A stretch of 64,000 nt of DNA from the NCBI RefSeq assembly GCF_024710845.1, contig NZ_JANJTZ010000067.1, forward strand, positions 79,048-143,047, given 5' to 3'. Source of the stretch: Mesorhizobium sp. Its GTDB lineage: Bacteria > Pseudomonadota > Alphaproteobacteria > Rhizobiales > Rhizobiaceae. Position 1 is the stretch's first letter. The number at the start of each line of letters is the position of its first letter. This document shows, one piece after another, positions 22,117-34,399 of the stretch. A program made the position numbers and the translations under genes. Below the pieces are notes generated by a model. That model had not been told where the DNA came from. It saw only the letters and a program-made list of their open reading frames with translations, and made no database searches.

Positions 22117-24183
22117 ATGAACTGGTCGATCGGCTTCGAACCCCTGCTCTCCTGGCCCTGGCTGGCGGCGATCGTCGGCCCCCTCGCTCTGCTGGCGCTG
22201 GCCGGCGTGCTGCTGGCGCAGCGCGGAAGCCTGGTGCGCCTGGCGGCCTTCGCCGCGCTGGCACTTGCGCTGATCAATCCGGTGCTGCTGGACGAGGAGC
22301 GCGAGCCGCTGAAGAGCGTGGTCGCAATCGTCGTCGACCGCAGCCAGAGCCAGGACATCGGCAACCGCACGGCCGAGACCGACGCCGCGCTCGCGGCCCT
22401 TCAGGAGAGGTTCGCCCGCTTTAACCAGTTCGACGTGCGCGTGGTGGAGACCGGCAAGGCGAGTGCCGCCGACGACCGCGCAGAAACCCGCCTGTTCGGC
22501 GCACTCGACGGCGCCTTCCGCGACGTGCCGCCGTCGCGCGTCGGCGGGGCGGTGATGATCACCGACGGCCAGGTGCACGACATCCCGGCGGCGATGCCGG
22601 GCTTTGCCGCGCCGCTGCATGCGCTGATCACCGGCGAGGACGACGAACGCGACCGGCGCATCCGCTTCGAGAACGCGCCGCGCTTCGGCCTCGTCGGCAA
22701 GCCGCTGGCGATGACCTATCGCGTCACCGGCACCGCGGGCGAGAGCGGCACGGTCGAGGTGGGCGTGCGCGTCAACGGCGACCTGGTGGCGACCGAACAG
22801 GCGGCGATCGGCACCGAGATGCAGCTCGACATCACCTTGCCGAACGCCGGCCGCAACATCGTCGAACTCTCCATCCCGCGCGCCGAAGGCGAGATCACCG
22901 ACGCCAACAACCGCGCCATCGCCATGGTCGACGGCATCCGGGAAAACCTGCGCGTGCTGCTGGTATCGGGCGAGCCGCACGCGGGCGAGCGCACCTGGCG
23001 CAACCTGCTCAAGTCCGACGCGTCGGTCGACCTCGTCCACTTCACCATTCTGCGCCCGCCGGAAAAGCAGGACGGCACGCCGATCAACGAACTGTCGCTG
23101 ATCGCCTTCCCGACGCGCGAACTGTTCGTCGAGAAGATCAACGATTTCGACCTCATCATCTTCGACCGCTACCAGCACCGCGACGTGCTGCCGATCCTCT
23201 ACTACGACTACATCGCCGAGTATGTGGAACAGGGCGGCGCGCTTCTGATTGCCGCCGGTCCCGAATATGCCGGCGAGCAATCGATCGCCCGCACCCCCCT
23301 GATGGCGGCGCTCCCCGCGCTGCCGACCGGCGACGTCATCGAACAGGCTTTCTATCCGCGACTGACAGATATCGGCCTCAAGCATCCTGTCACGCGCGGA
23401 CTTGAGGGCTCGGCCTCCGAACCGCCGCGCTGGAGCCGCTGGTTCCGCATGATCGGTATCGAGGACGTGCAGGGCGAGACGGTGATGAAGGGCGCCAGCG
23501 ACCGGCCGCTCCTGGTTCTCGACCGCAAGGGCGATGGCCGCGTCGGCATGCTGCTCTCCGACCAGGGCTGGCTGTGGGCGCGCGGCTTCGAAGGCGGCGG
23601 GCCGCATGTCTCGCTCTATCGCCGGCTGGCCCACTGGCTGATGAAGGAGCCCGAACTCGAGGAAGAGCGGCTGACGGCCGAGGGTCAGGGCATGACGCTG
23701 AAAGTGCGCCGCCAGACGATGGCCGACGAGGCCGGCCAGGCGCAGATCATCACACCGTCGGGCGCGACGCGCACGCTTCCCTTGGCCGGGACCGAACCGG
23801 GCATCTTCGCCGGCTCGATGGAAACCGACGAGATCGGCCTCTACCAGGTGGCGAATGGCGACCTGACGGCGCTTGCCCATGTCGGGCCGGTCAACGCCCC
23901 CGAATTCGCCGACACCGTCTCGACCGAGGAACTGCTGCGCCCGCTGGCCGACGCGACCGGCGGCAGCGTGCGCCGCATCGCCGCCGACGGGCGGATCGAA
24001 CTGCCCGGCATCGTACCGGTGCGCGGCACGGCGAATGCCTCAGGCCGCGACTGGCTGGGCCTGAAGACGACCTCGGAAACCGTGCTGAAATCGGTCAACC
24101 GCGTGCCGCTCTTCGCCGGTTTCTTCGGGCTGTGCCTGCTGCTGCTCGCGCTCGGCGGGATGTGGTACCGCGAGGGGCGGTAG
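22117..24183 (+). CDS. Large membrane protein with amidotransferase-like core, last gene of the MoxR operon
   Basis: A 688-residue protein one base after the DUF4159 gene stop. Two N-terminal helices (LLSWPWLAAIVGPLALLALA then LLAQRGSLVRLAAFAALALA) are followed by a long periplasmic part. This starts with a von Willebrand-like strand VVAIVVDRSQSQD (D-x-S-x-S, a possible MIDAS) and later has a gatase-like section (YVEQGGALLIAAGPEYAGEQ). One C-terminal helix ends the chain. No catalytic Cys triad is evident in the amidotransferase-like part, so it is probably a structural homologue. Function unknown; it likely forms one complex with the other three products. Confidence 0.82.
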   Translation: MNWSIGFEPLLSWPWLAAIVGPLALLALAGVLLAQRGSLVRLAAFAALALALINPVLLDEEREPLKSVVAIVVDRSQSQDIGNRTAETDAALAALQERFARFNQFDVRVVETGKASAADDRAETRLFGALDGAFRDVPPSRVGGAVMITDGQVHDIPAAMPGFAAPLHALITGEDDERDRRIRFENAPRFGLVGKPLAMTYRVTGTAGESGTVEVGVRVNGDLVATEQAAIGTEMQLDITLPNAGRNIVELSIPRAEGEITDANNRAIAMVDGIRENLRVLLVSGEPHAGERTWRNLLKSDASVDLVHFTILRPPEKQDGTPINELSLIAFPTRELFVEKINDFDLIIFDRYQHRDVLPILYYDYIAEYVEQGGALLIAAGPEYAGEQSIARTPLMAALPALPTGDVIEQAFYPRLTDIGLKHPVTRGLEGSASEPPRWSRWFRMIGIEDVQGETVMKGASDRPLLVLDRKGDGRVGMLLSDQGWLWARGFEGGGPHVSLYRRLAHWLMKEPELEEERLTAEGQGMTLKVRRQTMADEAGQAQIITPSGATRTLPLAGTEPGIFAGSMETDEIGLYQVANGDLTALAHVGPVNAPEFADTVSTEELLRPLADATGGSVRRIAADGRIELPGIVPVRGTANASGRDWLGLKTTSETVLKSVNRVPLFAGFFGLCLLLLALGGMWYREGR

Positions 24184-24264
24184 CGGAAAAGGCCCGCATT
24201 GGCGTGCCGACCCCCGATAATTCCCCACTCTTTAGAATTGGGCGGTATCGACGCTAGCCCCGTC

Positions 24265-24279
24265 ACAATCGAAGATTGT
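24265..24279. promoter_or_regulatory. 15-bp inverted repeat ACAAT-N5-ATTGT
   Basis: A perfect palindrome with five-base arms (six if the flanking C/G pair of the N5 is counted) in an AT-rich leader 65 bp upstream of the TerB-like gene, followed by TATTATATTA. A third ACAATC lies at 24294. It looks like an operator overlapping a promoter, though short arms can arise by chance. Confidence 0.35.
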
Positions 24280-24343
24280 ATATTATATTAGACACAATCA
24301 GTAATAGCGTTCTCGCGTGCAATGCTCGCGGGAGGCAAACGTC

Positions 24344-24595
24344 ATGGGTCTTTTCAGTGGCTTCGGCAGCAAAGACTTGATGGACAAGGAGTTCAACACA
24401 TACGAGGCCGCGAGCGGTGTTCTCCTCAGCGTGGTGGCAAGCGACGGCGAAATATCCGACGAGGAAGTTGATACGTTCTCTTTGCTCGCGAACCGCCATC
24501 CGATCTTCGTTCACCAATCGCCGCACGAGTTTCGCCGCATGATCGACGAGCAATTCTCGATACTTCGAGGAATCAATGTCGAAATCTATCGTTGA
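24344..24595 (+). CDS. Short TerB-like protein
   Basis: An 83-residue protein (MGLFSGFGSKDLMDKEFNTYEAA...) whose VVASDGEISDEEVDTFSLLANRHPIF stretch, seen in pieces, follows the acidic TerB-type pattern (ADGE-S-EE). It is only about half of a TerB domain, so it may be a truncated or minimal form. GGGAGG sits a few bases before the ATG. The region is visibly less GC-rich than its flanks, and the next small ORF overlaps its 3' end by 20 bp. TerB proteins are implicated in tellurite and stress responses, but no ter genes are nearby. Confidence 0.55.
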   Translation: MGLFSGFGSKDLMDKEFNTYEAASGVLLSVVASDGEISDEEVDTFSLLANRHPIFVHQSPHEFRRMIDEQFSILRGINVEIYR

Positions 24596-24749
24596 GACTA
24601 TATTCGGCAGGCGTTCCAGATTTGAAATACAGAAAAATGTAACGACTTGGTCGACAACTTTTCGCGTGCTGAAGGACGGGGCTTACTTGAGAGATTTTGA
24701 TTCCCTCGCGGATGCAGTCGAATATGCAAAAAAGGAAGCTGCTCGGTAG
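24576..24749 (+). CDS. 57-residue ORF overlapping the TerB-like gene
   Basis: A short ORF (MSKSIVETIFGRRSRFEIQ...) in another frame, overlapping the previous gene end by 20 bp. Its compact pattern of alternating strands ending in a helix (VTTWSTTFRVLKDGAYLRDF, SLADAVEYAKKEAAR) resembles small proteins of the DUF2188 kind that end in an A-x-x-YAK helix. That likeness is by eye only. Lower GC content is shared with its neighbour, suggesting the pair was acquired together. CTCGGC/GCCGAG arms at 24762-24780 just downstream could form a terminator stem. Confidence 0.5.
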   Translation: MSKSIVETIFGRRSRFEIQKNVTTWSTTFRVLKDGAYLRDFDSLADAVEYAKKEAAR

Positions 24750-24850
24750 AATGAACAATTTCTCGGCTGTTCGGGCCGAGGCTCCCGCCCTGAATACAGT
24801 AGATAGGTCAATCGGCCATCCTCACCTTTTGTAGGGAATAGCGCGTAACT

Positions 24851-25375
24851 CTAAGCCGCTGCCACCTTCGCCGCCCGATCCTCGTGCACCACGTCGCCGC
24901 TGAGCTTCGCCAGCGAACCCTCCACCAGCTCATACGCCAGCAGCCGCTCCGGATCGACGGGGCGCGGCATGGTGATCTGGCCGTAGGGGATCCGTTTGAA
25001 GCCGAGCGGCCCGTAATAAGGCCCGTCGCCGACCAGAACGACCACGCCCCAGCCCTGTTCTCTCGCCTTGGTCAGCGCAATGTCGATCAGCTTGCGGCCG
25101 ATGCCGAGGTTCTTCCAGTCGGGGATGACGGCGAGCGGGCCGAGCAGCAGTGCCCTGCCCTCGCCGGCCGCAATGCGGGTCATCCGCACCGAACCGATGA
25201 CCTTGCCCCAGTGCACGGCGACATAGGACAGGTCGCGCTCGTGCGGGCCGCCCTCGCGGATCTTGTAGGCCGCGCGCGTGAACCGCCCCGGGCCGAAGGC
25301 CTCGGCGTTGATCTGTTCGATCGCGCGGTCGTGGGCCGGATTTTCCGGCAGGTAGGCAATGTCGTTGACGCTCAT
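24851..25375 (-). CDS. GNAT family N-acetyltransferase (YhbS-like)
   Basis: A 174-residue acetyltransferase. The acetyl-CoA binding motif is present in LGPLAVIPDWKNLGIGRKLIDIALTKARE (motif A with pattern Q/R-x-x-G-x-G/A as NLGIGRK). GDGPYYGPLGFKRI, the motif shared by YhbS-like members, follows. Acceptor unknown. Single gene, divergent from the glutathionyl-hydroquinone reductase gene, with about 250 bp between the two starts. Confidence 0.9.
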   Translation of the reverse strand: MSVNDIAYLPENPAHDRAIEQINAEAFGPGRFTRAAYKIREGGPHERDLSYVAVHWGKVIGSVRMTRIAAGEGRALLLGPLAVIPDWKNLGIGRKLIDIALTKAREQGWGVVVLVGDGPYYGPLGFKRIPYGQITMPRPVDPERLLAYELVEGSLAKLSGDVVHEDRAAKVAAA

Positions 25376-25632
25376 GGGGAGAGTTCCGTTTCGGCAGACG
25401 AGAAAGCCGCAAGGCGGCGTGCGCTATCGGCGCCCTTCAGGGGCGCATTCAGCCAATTCGTCGTCGCGGGAAACGGATGATGGTCACGATTGATCCTCTC
25501 GCCGCCCCGCTAGCACCAAAATTTCCCCGCGTCTACGATTGCTTAGAGCGGCGAGTGACGAACTGTTCACAACGGAACCGATGCGCGCGGGCATTCCTTG
25601 TCCTACATCCGGACCAACAGAAGGATGTGATG

Positions 25633-26619
25633 ATGGGACTTCTCGTCGACGGCAAATGGCAGGACAAGTGGTACGAAACCGGCAAGTCCGGCAAGTTCGA
25701 GCGGTCGCAGGCGCAGTTCCGCGACTTCGTCACCGCCGACGGCGCGCCCGCACCGGGGCGCACCCGTGCGTTCAAGGCCGAGCCCGGCCGCTACCATCTC
25801 TATGTCTCGCTCGCCTGCCCCTGGGCGCATCGCACGCTGATCTTCCGCAAGCTGAAGAAGCTGGAGCACGTGATCTCGGTGTCGGTCGTGCATCACTTCA
25901 TGGGCGAGCACGGCTGGACGTTCCTGGCCGAGGACGGTGCAACCGGCGACACGCTCTATGGCCTCGACTACCTGCACCAGATCTACACGAAGGCGGACCC
26001 GACCTATTCCGGCCGCGTCACCGTTCCCGTGCTCTGGGACAAGCAGGAGCAGACGATCGTCTCCAACGAATCGTCAGAGATCATCCGCATGCTCAATTCG
26101 GCCTTTGACGAATGGGGCGATGGCTCGGTCGATTTCTACCCAGAGCCGCTGCGCGCCGAGATCGATGCGTTGAACGACTGGATCTATCCGTCGATCAACA
26201 ACGGCGTCTACCGCTGCGGCTTCGCCACGAAGCAGGCGGCCTACGAGGAAGCGTTCGCGGAGCTCTTTTCGGCGCTCGATCGCATCGAGAACATCCTGTC
26301 ACGCCGGCGGTATCTGACCGGAGACCGGCTGACCGAGGCCGACTGGCGCCTGTTCACGACGCTGGTGCGCTTCGACCCGGTCTATGTCGGCCATTTCAAG
26401 TGCAATCTGCGCCGGATCGCCGACTACCCGAACCTGTCGAACTACCTGCGCGAACTTTACCAGGTGCCGGGCGTCGCCAAGACGGTGAACCTGCACCACA
26501 TCAAGCACCACTATTACGGCAGCCACAGGATGATCAATCCGACCGGGGTCGTGCCCGTCGGGCCTGAGCTCGACTACGCGGCTGCGCACAATCGCAACGG
26601 GCTGGCCAGGGCCGCCTGA
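25633..26619 (+). CDS. Glutathionyl-hydroquinone reductase (GST-Xi/YqjG type)
   Basis: Reduces glutathionyl-hydroquinones, releasing glutathione. 328 residues from MGLLVDGKWQDKWYET. The catalytic CPWAHRT motif lies in the thioredoxin-like domain, then NESSEIIRMLNSAF, and the C-terminal helical domain has the YPSINNGVYRCGFATKQAAYE signature of this GST class. AAGGA lies 7 nt before ATG 25633; upstream in-frame starts would extend into poorly conserved sequence. Its stop is 3 bp from the convergent Nudix gene. Confidence 0.92.
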   Translation: MGLLVDGKWQDKWYETGKSGKFERSQAQFRDFVTADGAPAPGRTRAFKAEPGRYHLYVSLACPWAHRTLIFRKLKKLEHVISVSVVHHFMGEHGWTFLAEDGATGDTLYGLDYLHQIYTKADPTYSGRVTVPVLWDKQEQTIVSNESSEIIRMLNSAFDEWGDGSVDFYPEPLRAEIDALNDWIYPSINNGVYRCGFATKQAAYEEAFAELFSALDRIENILSRRRYLTGDRLTEADWRLFTTLVRFDPVYVGHFKCNLRRIADYPNLSNYLRELYQVPGVAKTVNLHHIKHHYYGSHRMINPTGVVPVGPELDYAAAHNRNGLARAA

Positions 26620-26622
26620 TCC

Positions 26623-27117
26623 TCACCAGAACGGCGAGACGGGCGTCCCGCCGATCACCTCGTCGATGCGCCGCCGCGTGCCCTGCGTCGTCAGGTCCGG
26701 CAGCGCGTCGACGGAGAAGAACCCCGCGCCCTTGATCTCGCGGTCCGGCGCCTTGGGCGCGGTCTGGCGGAATTCGGTGACGAGATAGAAGCCGACATGG
26801 TCCCGCCGGCTGGCGTGCCGGTTGTGGTGCATGCTGACCAGCGTCGGCGGAGCGGTCAGCTCGATGTTGCCCTCCTCGAACAACTCTCGCTCCAGGGCCT
26901 GGAGCATCGTCTCCCCGGTCTCGACGCCGCCTCCCGGCAATTGCCAGCCCGGCACGTAGGTGTGCTCGATGAGGAAGACCGCATTCGCTTCGCAGTCGAA
27001 AACCAGCCCGCGCGCGCCGAGCGTCATCGGCCGGCGAAGCAGGAAATAGAGGTGGAACAGCCTGCCGCGCAAGCCGGGCCACCCCGACTGCCGGAACGGA
27101 TCGGAAGGCATGTTCAT
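26623..27117 (-). CDS. Nudix hydrolase
   Basis: A 164-residue Nudix protein starting MNMPSDPFRQSGWPG. The Nudix box reads GGGVETGETMLQALERELF then EEGNI. The metal-binding Glu residues are present, but the usual Gly after EEx is Asn. The N-terminal part has basic residues and FHLYFLLRRPMTLGARGLVFD. Substrate not predictable. Divergent from the metallophosphoesterase gene with 53 bp between starts; convergent with the reductase gene. Confidence 0.85.
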   Translation of the reverse strand: MNMPSDPFRQSGWPGLRGRLFHLYFLLRRPMTLGARGLVFDCEANAVFLIEHTYVPGWQLPGGGVETGETMLQALERELFEEGNIELTAPPTLVSMHHNRHASRRDHVGFYLVTEFRQTAPKAPDREIKGAGFFSVDALPDLTTQGTRRRIDEVIGGTPVSPFW

Positions 27118-27170
27118 TGTCCGGTCCGGAAGCGGTGGCGAGGCACACTGCCATCCGCTACAGAGGTTGC

Positions 27171-28112
27171 ATGTTCCGGCTCGCGCATATCTCGGATGTC
27201 CATCTCGGGCCCCTGCCCCCTGTAACCTATCGCCAGCTCGCCTCAAAGCGGATCACCGGCTACATCAACTGGCAGCGCACCCGCAGCAAGACTTTCCACG
27301 ACGGCGCGCTCGGCGCGATCACGGCCGACGCGCGCGAGGCCGCGCCGGACCACATCGCGGTCACCGGCGACCTGATGAACCTGGCGCTGGCCGAAGAGAT
27401 CGCCATTTCACGCATATGGCTGGAGACCCTCGGCTCCCCGCATGACGTGTCGGTGGTTCCCGGCAACCATGACGCCTATGTTCCCGGCGCGCTGCGCAAG
27501 GCCTGCAAGGCCTGGCAGCCCTGGACCGACGGCGAGAAGGGCTGGGCGCGGACCAACGAGAACGGGTTTCCCTATGTCCGCGTCCGCGACCGGGTCGCGA
27601 TCATCGGCGTTTCCTCCGCCCGCGCCTCCGCGCCGTTCCTCGCGACCGGGAGCTTCACCGACGAACAGGGCCGCCGTCTCGGCCGCATCCTCCACCGCGC
27701 CGGCGAGGAAGGGCTGTGCCGCGTCGTGATGATCCACCACCCGCCCGTGCGCGGGGCGGACCCCGCCCACAAGCGGCTCTACGGCATTGGCACGTTCCAG
27801 AAGGTCATGCGCCGCCACGGCGCCGAGATCGTGCTGCACGGCCATACCCACCTGCCGACGCTCAACTGGATACCCGGAAAAGGAAAGAGTCTCGTGCCGG
27901 TCGTCGGCGTCGCGGCCGCAGGCGAGAGCCTTGGCCACGTCAAGCCGCTGGCGCAGTACAACCTGCTGGAGATCACGGAAGGCGAAGGCGGCAAATGGCG
28001 CATCGAACTCATCCGCCGCGGCCTTGTCGGGCCGACCGGGTTTGTCGGGCAATTGTCGCGCGAAGAGCTGGTCGAGCCAGCGAAGCGCGCCGCCCCCGCC
28101 GCTACGGCGTAG
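27171..28112 (+). CDS. Calcineurin-like metallophosphoesterase
   Basis: A 313-residue phosphoesterase with the complete metal-site set: DVHLG near the N-terminus (ISDVHLG), GDLMN, GNHDAY, HHPP and HGHTH. ATG 27171 (MFRLAHISDVHLGP) places the first motif at the right distance. Such proteins often cleave nucleotides, UDP-diacylglucosamine or phospholipid headgroups; this one has no membrane segment. Its end overlaps by 11 bp the end of a convergent membrane-protein gene. Confidence 0.9.
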   Translation: MFRLAHISDVHLGPLPPVTYRQLASKRITGYINWQRTRSKTFHDGALGAITADAREAAPDHIAVTGDLMNLALAEEIAISRIWLETLGSPHDVSVVPGNHDAYVPGALRKACKAWQPWTDGEKGWARTNENGFPYVRVRDRVAIIGVSSARASAPFLATGSFTDEQGRRLGRILHRAGEEGLCRVVMIHHPPVRGADPAHKRLYGIGTFQKVMRRHGAEIVLHGHTHLPTLNWIPGKGKSLVPVVGVAAAGESLGHVKPLAQYNLLEITEGEGGKWRIELIRRGLVGPTGFVGQLSREELVEPAKRAAPAATA

Positions 28113-28689
28113 CCGGCGGCAGCTTGTCCCACAGCCAGGCGAGCACGGCCGTGACGCCGGCCGCCGCTCCGATGATCATGAAGGTGAGCGCCCAGAGGAA
28201 CGAGGCCCATTTCTCCCCCACCGGGGACGGCGTCGCAGCGGCCGCGAGGGGCAGAGCGGCCGGGTGGAAGTCGCCCTCGATCGCCCTTTCACGCTCCAGG
28301 ATCCGCTCGGCGATGTAGCGTGTCACCTGCTCGGCGACCGTCTTCATCTCCGCCGTCTCGGCAAGGACCACGCGGCCGAGCCTTGTGTCGCGCACGAAGC
28401 GGTAGATCCGGCGGTCGCGCCCCATGGCGACATGCGCCGTCGCGTCGATCCACAGCCGCGGCTGCAGGCCGGACGAGATGGTGAAGTCGAACTGATCGCT
28501 GTCCTTCGGCACGTCCTCGAACACCGGCGCCAGGTCCTGCGCCAGCAGTTCGAGCCGCATCCGGCTCGCCTCGCGCAGCTCGACCACGACGTCGTCGCGG
28601 TCGGCCATGGCGGTCTTCATCTCGCGTATGGATTCGGCCAGCCTGCCGAGCGGGTCGGACTGCCTTGGATTCGAGCCTGGATCGCTCAT
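28102..28689 (-). CDS. Conserved membrane protein of unknown function
   Basis: A 195-residue protein starting MSDPGSNPRQSDPLGRLAES. A charged helical N-terminal half contains IYRFVRDTRLGRVVLAET and EQVTRYIAERILERERAIEG, and one C-terminal membrane helix (FLWALTFMIIGAAAGVTAVL) leaves almost nothing outside, so the bulk is cytoplasmic. I do not recognise a named domain, but the organisation resembles conserved rhizobial proteins next to metallophosphoesterase genes. An ATG 18 bp upstream is possible. Confidence 0.65.
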   Translation of the reverse strand: MSDPGSNPRQSDPLGRLAESIREMKTAMADRDDVVVELREASRMRLELLAQDLAPVFEDVPKDSDQFDFTISSGLQPRLWIDATAHVAMGRDRRIYRFVRDTRLGRVVLAETAEMKTVAEQVTRYIAERILERERAIEGDFHPAALPLAAAATPSPVGEKWASFLWALTFMIIGAAAGVTAVLAWLWDKLPPATP

Positions 28690-28768
28690 CGAAGTGACGC
28701 TCCACACATACGCGTTAACTGTTCATTAACACAGAACGGCGTGCGAATGCCACGGATGTCCGGAGACG

Positions 28769-32243
<3,475 letters not shown>

Positions 32244-32345
32244 GAGTCCCCGCGTCCGTTGCCTGACCATAGGTAACCTTCGAAGGGATGGCGGTTCAAG
32301 AACCCAAGCCGGCGCGCATCTTGCGCCAGCGTCCTGCGTTCAATC

Positions 32346-33422
32346 TCATTCGCGTACCCGCAGGGCAAACCATCGCGCCACCGGCGGACCGGCCAGCAGC
32401 ACGATCAGGAAACGCATCATCTGCATCGCCATCACGAAGGCCATGTCGACCTTGCCCGACGCCGCAGCGATGACAGCCACCGAATCCATGCCGCCGGGAC
32501 TGGTCGCGAGGTAGGCGGTCAGCGGGTCGATGCCGAGCACATGCGCCAGGACCCAGGCGACGCCGCCGCAGAAGCCGATCAACAGCAGGACGGCCAGCAT
32601 GACTTCCGGCAGCGAGCGTCCGGCATGCGCGAGCACCTTGCGGTCGAAGCGCAAGCCGATCGACCAGCCGACGAGGACATAGCTCGGGGCGAGCAGCCAG
32701 TGCGGCAATTGCAGCGGCAGGCCGAAGCCCGCATGCACGACAATGCCGAGCGCCAGCGGCCCAAGGAAGATCATAGCCGGCAGCCGCACCAGCCACGCCC
32801 CGGCCGACCCGACTACCGCGACGAGGAGGGTCGTGGAGAACGCACCCCATTCCAGTGCGGGAAACCAGGCGACGGGCGGCGGTTCTATCCCCGACGTATC
32901 GACGAACAGACGGGCTATCAGCGCGGCGGCGACCGACACCATGATGACGCGCACATACTGCATGAAGGCGACGAGACGCACATCCGCCCCGAAGGCGTCG
33001 GCCATCAGCACCATCGCGGATGCCGCGCCCGGCGCGGAGCCCCAGATCGCCGTCGTGCCCGGAAGGATGCCGAAGCGGGCGATCAGTCCGCCCAGCGCCC
33101 CGCTCGCGAACAGGGTGGCGAGCGTCGCGCCCAACAGGATCGGCCAGTCGCCAATCAAGGCTGTGAACAGGGCCGGCTCCAGCGACGCCGCGATGAGGCA
33201 GCCGATAATTGCCTGCGCGCCGCGCGACACGAGAGGCGGCAGGCTGAGCCTCGCCCCCAGCACGCCGACGACGATACCCGCGATCATCGGTCCGATGAGA
33301 AGGCCCGCCGGCAGGTCCGCCCACTCGAACAACACGGACAGGACGATCGAAAGCCCCGCCAGCAAGGCCCACCAGCCCAGGTTCGGAAGACGGGAAGTCG
33401 GATCGGCCTGCTCTGGTGCCAT
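32346..33422 (-). CDS. AbrB-type (PF05145) membrane protein
   Basis: A 358-residue multi-helix protein built of two similar halves, as expected for the AbrB/'ammonia monooxygenase' superfamily (unrelated to the Bacillus AbrB regulator despite the shared name). Repeated motifs are seen: GLLIGPMIAGIVVGVLGA in the first half and RLPAMIFLGPLALGIVVHAG in the second; GAAPGAASAMVLMADAFGAD-like and ATSPGGMDSVAVIAAAS segments also repeat the pattern xSPGxx-D. Function unknown, sometimes linked to small-molecule transport or cytochrome maturation. Confidence 0.85.
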   Translation of the reverse strand: MAPEQADPTSRLPNLGWWALLAGLSIVLSVLFEWADLPAGLLIGPMIAGIVVGVLGARLSLPPLVSRGAQAIIGCLIAASLEPALFTALIGDWPILLGATLATLFASGALGGLIARFGILPGTTAIWGSAPGAASAMVLMADAFGADVRLVAFMQYVRVIMVSVAAALIARLFVDTSGIEPPPVAWFPALEWGAFSTTLLVAVVGSAGAWLVRLPAMIFLGPLALGIVVHAGFGLPLQLPHWLLAPSYVLVGWSIGLRFDRKVLAHAGRSLPEVMLAVLLLIGFCGGVAWVLAHVLGIDPLTAYLATSPGGMDSVAVIAAASGKVDMAFVMAMQMMRFLIVLLAGPPVARWFALRVRE

Positions 33423-33489
33423 GAACCACTTCTAGGGTCTGCGAAAAGCGATGCGAACCGAAATCCTCGCACGGCACCCATGCGCGAAA

Positions 33490-34398
33490 TCAGGCGAAAG
33501 GCACCGCGGCCGTCCCGATCGGCAGTTTCGCCTCGTCGTCCGGCTCGACATGGATCGTCACCCGCACGCTCGGTATCTCCTGCCTCAGCGCTTCCTCGAT
33601 GCGGTCGCAGATCGCATGCGAATCGCCGACCTTCATGTCGGCGTCGACGATCAGGTGGAACTCGATGAAGGTGGCGCGGCCGGCGATGCGCGTCTTCAGG
33701 TCGTGCACCTCGAGAGCGCCCTTCGAATTGGCCGAAATGATCTCGCGGATATGGATGTTCTGCTCGAGCGAGACCGCCTCGTCCATCAAGCCGCTGAGCG
33801 AGGAGGTGATGACCTTCCAGCCCTGGAAGAGAATGTTCATCGCCACGATCAGCGCGAGTAGCGGATCGAGAACGACCCAGCCGGTGGCGATCGCTCCCAG
33901 CAGGCCGGCGAGCACGCCGACCGAGGTGACGACATCCGTCATGATGTGCCGGCCGTCGGCGACGAGTGCCGGCGACCTCTCCGCGGTGCCGGTGCGGATC
34001 AGGAGCCACGCCCAGATGGCATTGATGGCGGCACCTGCCGCGTTGATGCCAAGCCCGAGGCCCGGATCGTCGAGGCTCACAGGAGTCTGCCAGGCGCGCA
34101 CCACCTCGGCGAAGATCAGGATCGACGCGACGACGATCAGCACGCCTTCCAGAACGGCGGAGAAATACTCCGCCTTGTGGTGGCCGAACTGGTGATCCCG
34201 GTCGGCCGGCTTGTGGCTGACCGTGATCGCCCAGAAGGCGGCCGCCGCGGCGATCACGTTGACGATCGATTCCAGCGCGTCCGAATAGAGCGCCACCGAG
34301 CCGGTGAGCCACCAGGCAGCGAACTTCAGCCCCATCACCGCGAAGGCGATGATGATGGACCAGAAGGCGAGCCGGGCGACCTTTTGCTTCGCCGGCAC
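33490..34398 (-). CDS. Cation diffusion facilitator (zinc/iron/cobalt type)
   Basis: A 302-residue CDF metal/proton antiporter. Six helices are followed by a cytoplasmic C-terminal domain. Metal-site residues appear in helix 2 (ALYSDALESIVN, with the D in SDA) and helix 5 (DGRHIMTDVVTSVGVLAGL, HxxxD). The HQFGHHKAEYFSAVLEG loop is typical. The ATG lies two bases from the trpE(G) stop, so it is probably translated from the trp mRNA, an odd pairing that would put metal efflux under tryptophan attenuation. Confidence 0.92.
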   Translation of the reverse strand: MPAKQKVARLAFWSIIIAFAVMGLKFAAWWLTGSVALYSDALESIVNVIAAAAAFWAITVSHKPADRDHQFGHHKAEYFSAVLEGVLIVVASILIFAEVVRAWQTPVSLDDPGLGLGINAAGAAINAIWAWLLIRTGTAERSPALVADGRHIMTDVVTSVGVLAGLLGAIATGWVVLDPLLALIVAMNILFQGWKVITSSLSGLMDEAVSLEQNIHIREIISANSKGALEVHDLKTRIAGRATFIEFHLIVDADMKVGDSHAICDRIEEALRQEIPSVRVTIHVEPDDEAKLPIGTAAVPFA

Positions 34399-34399
34399 G

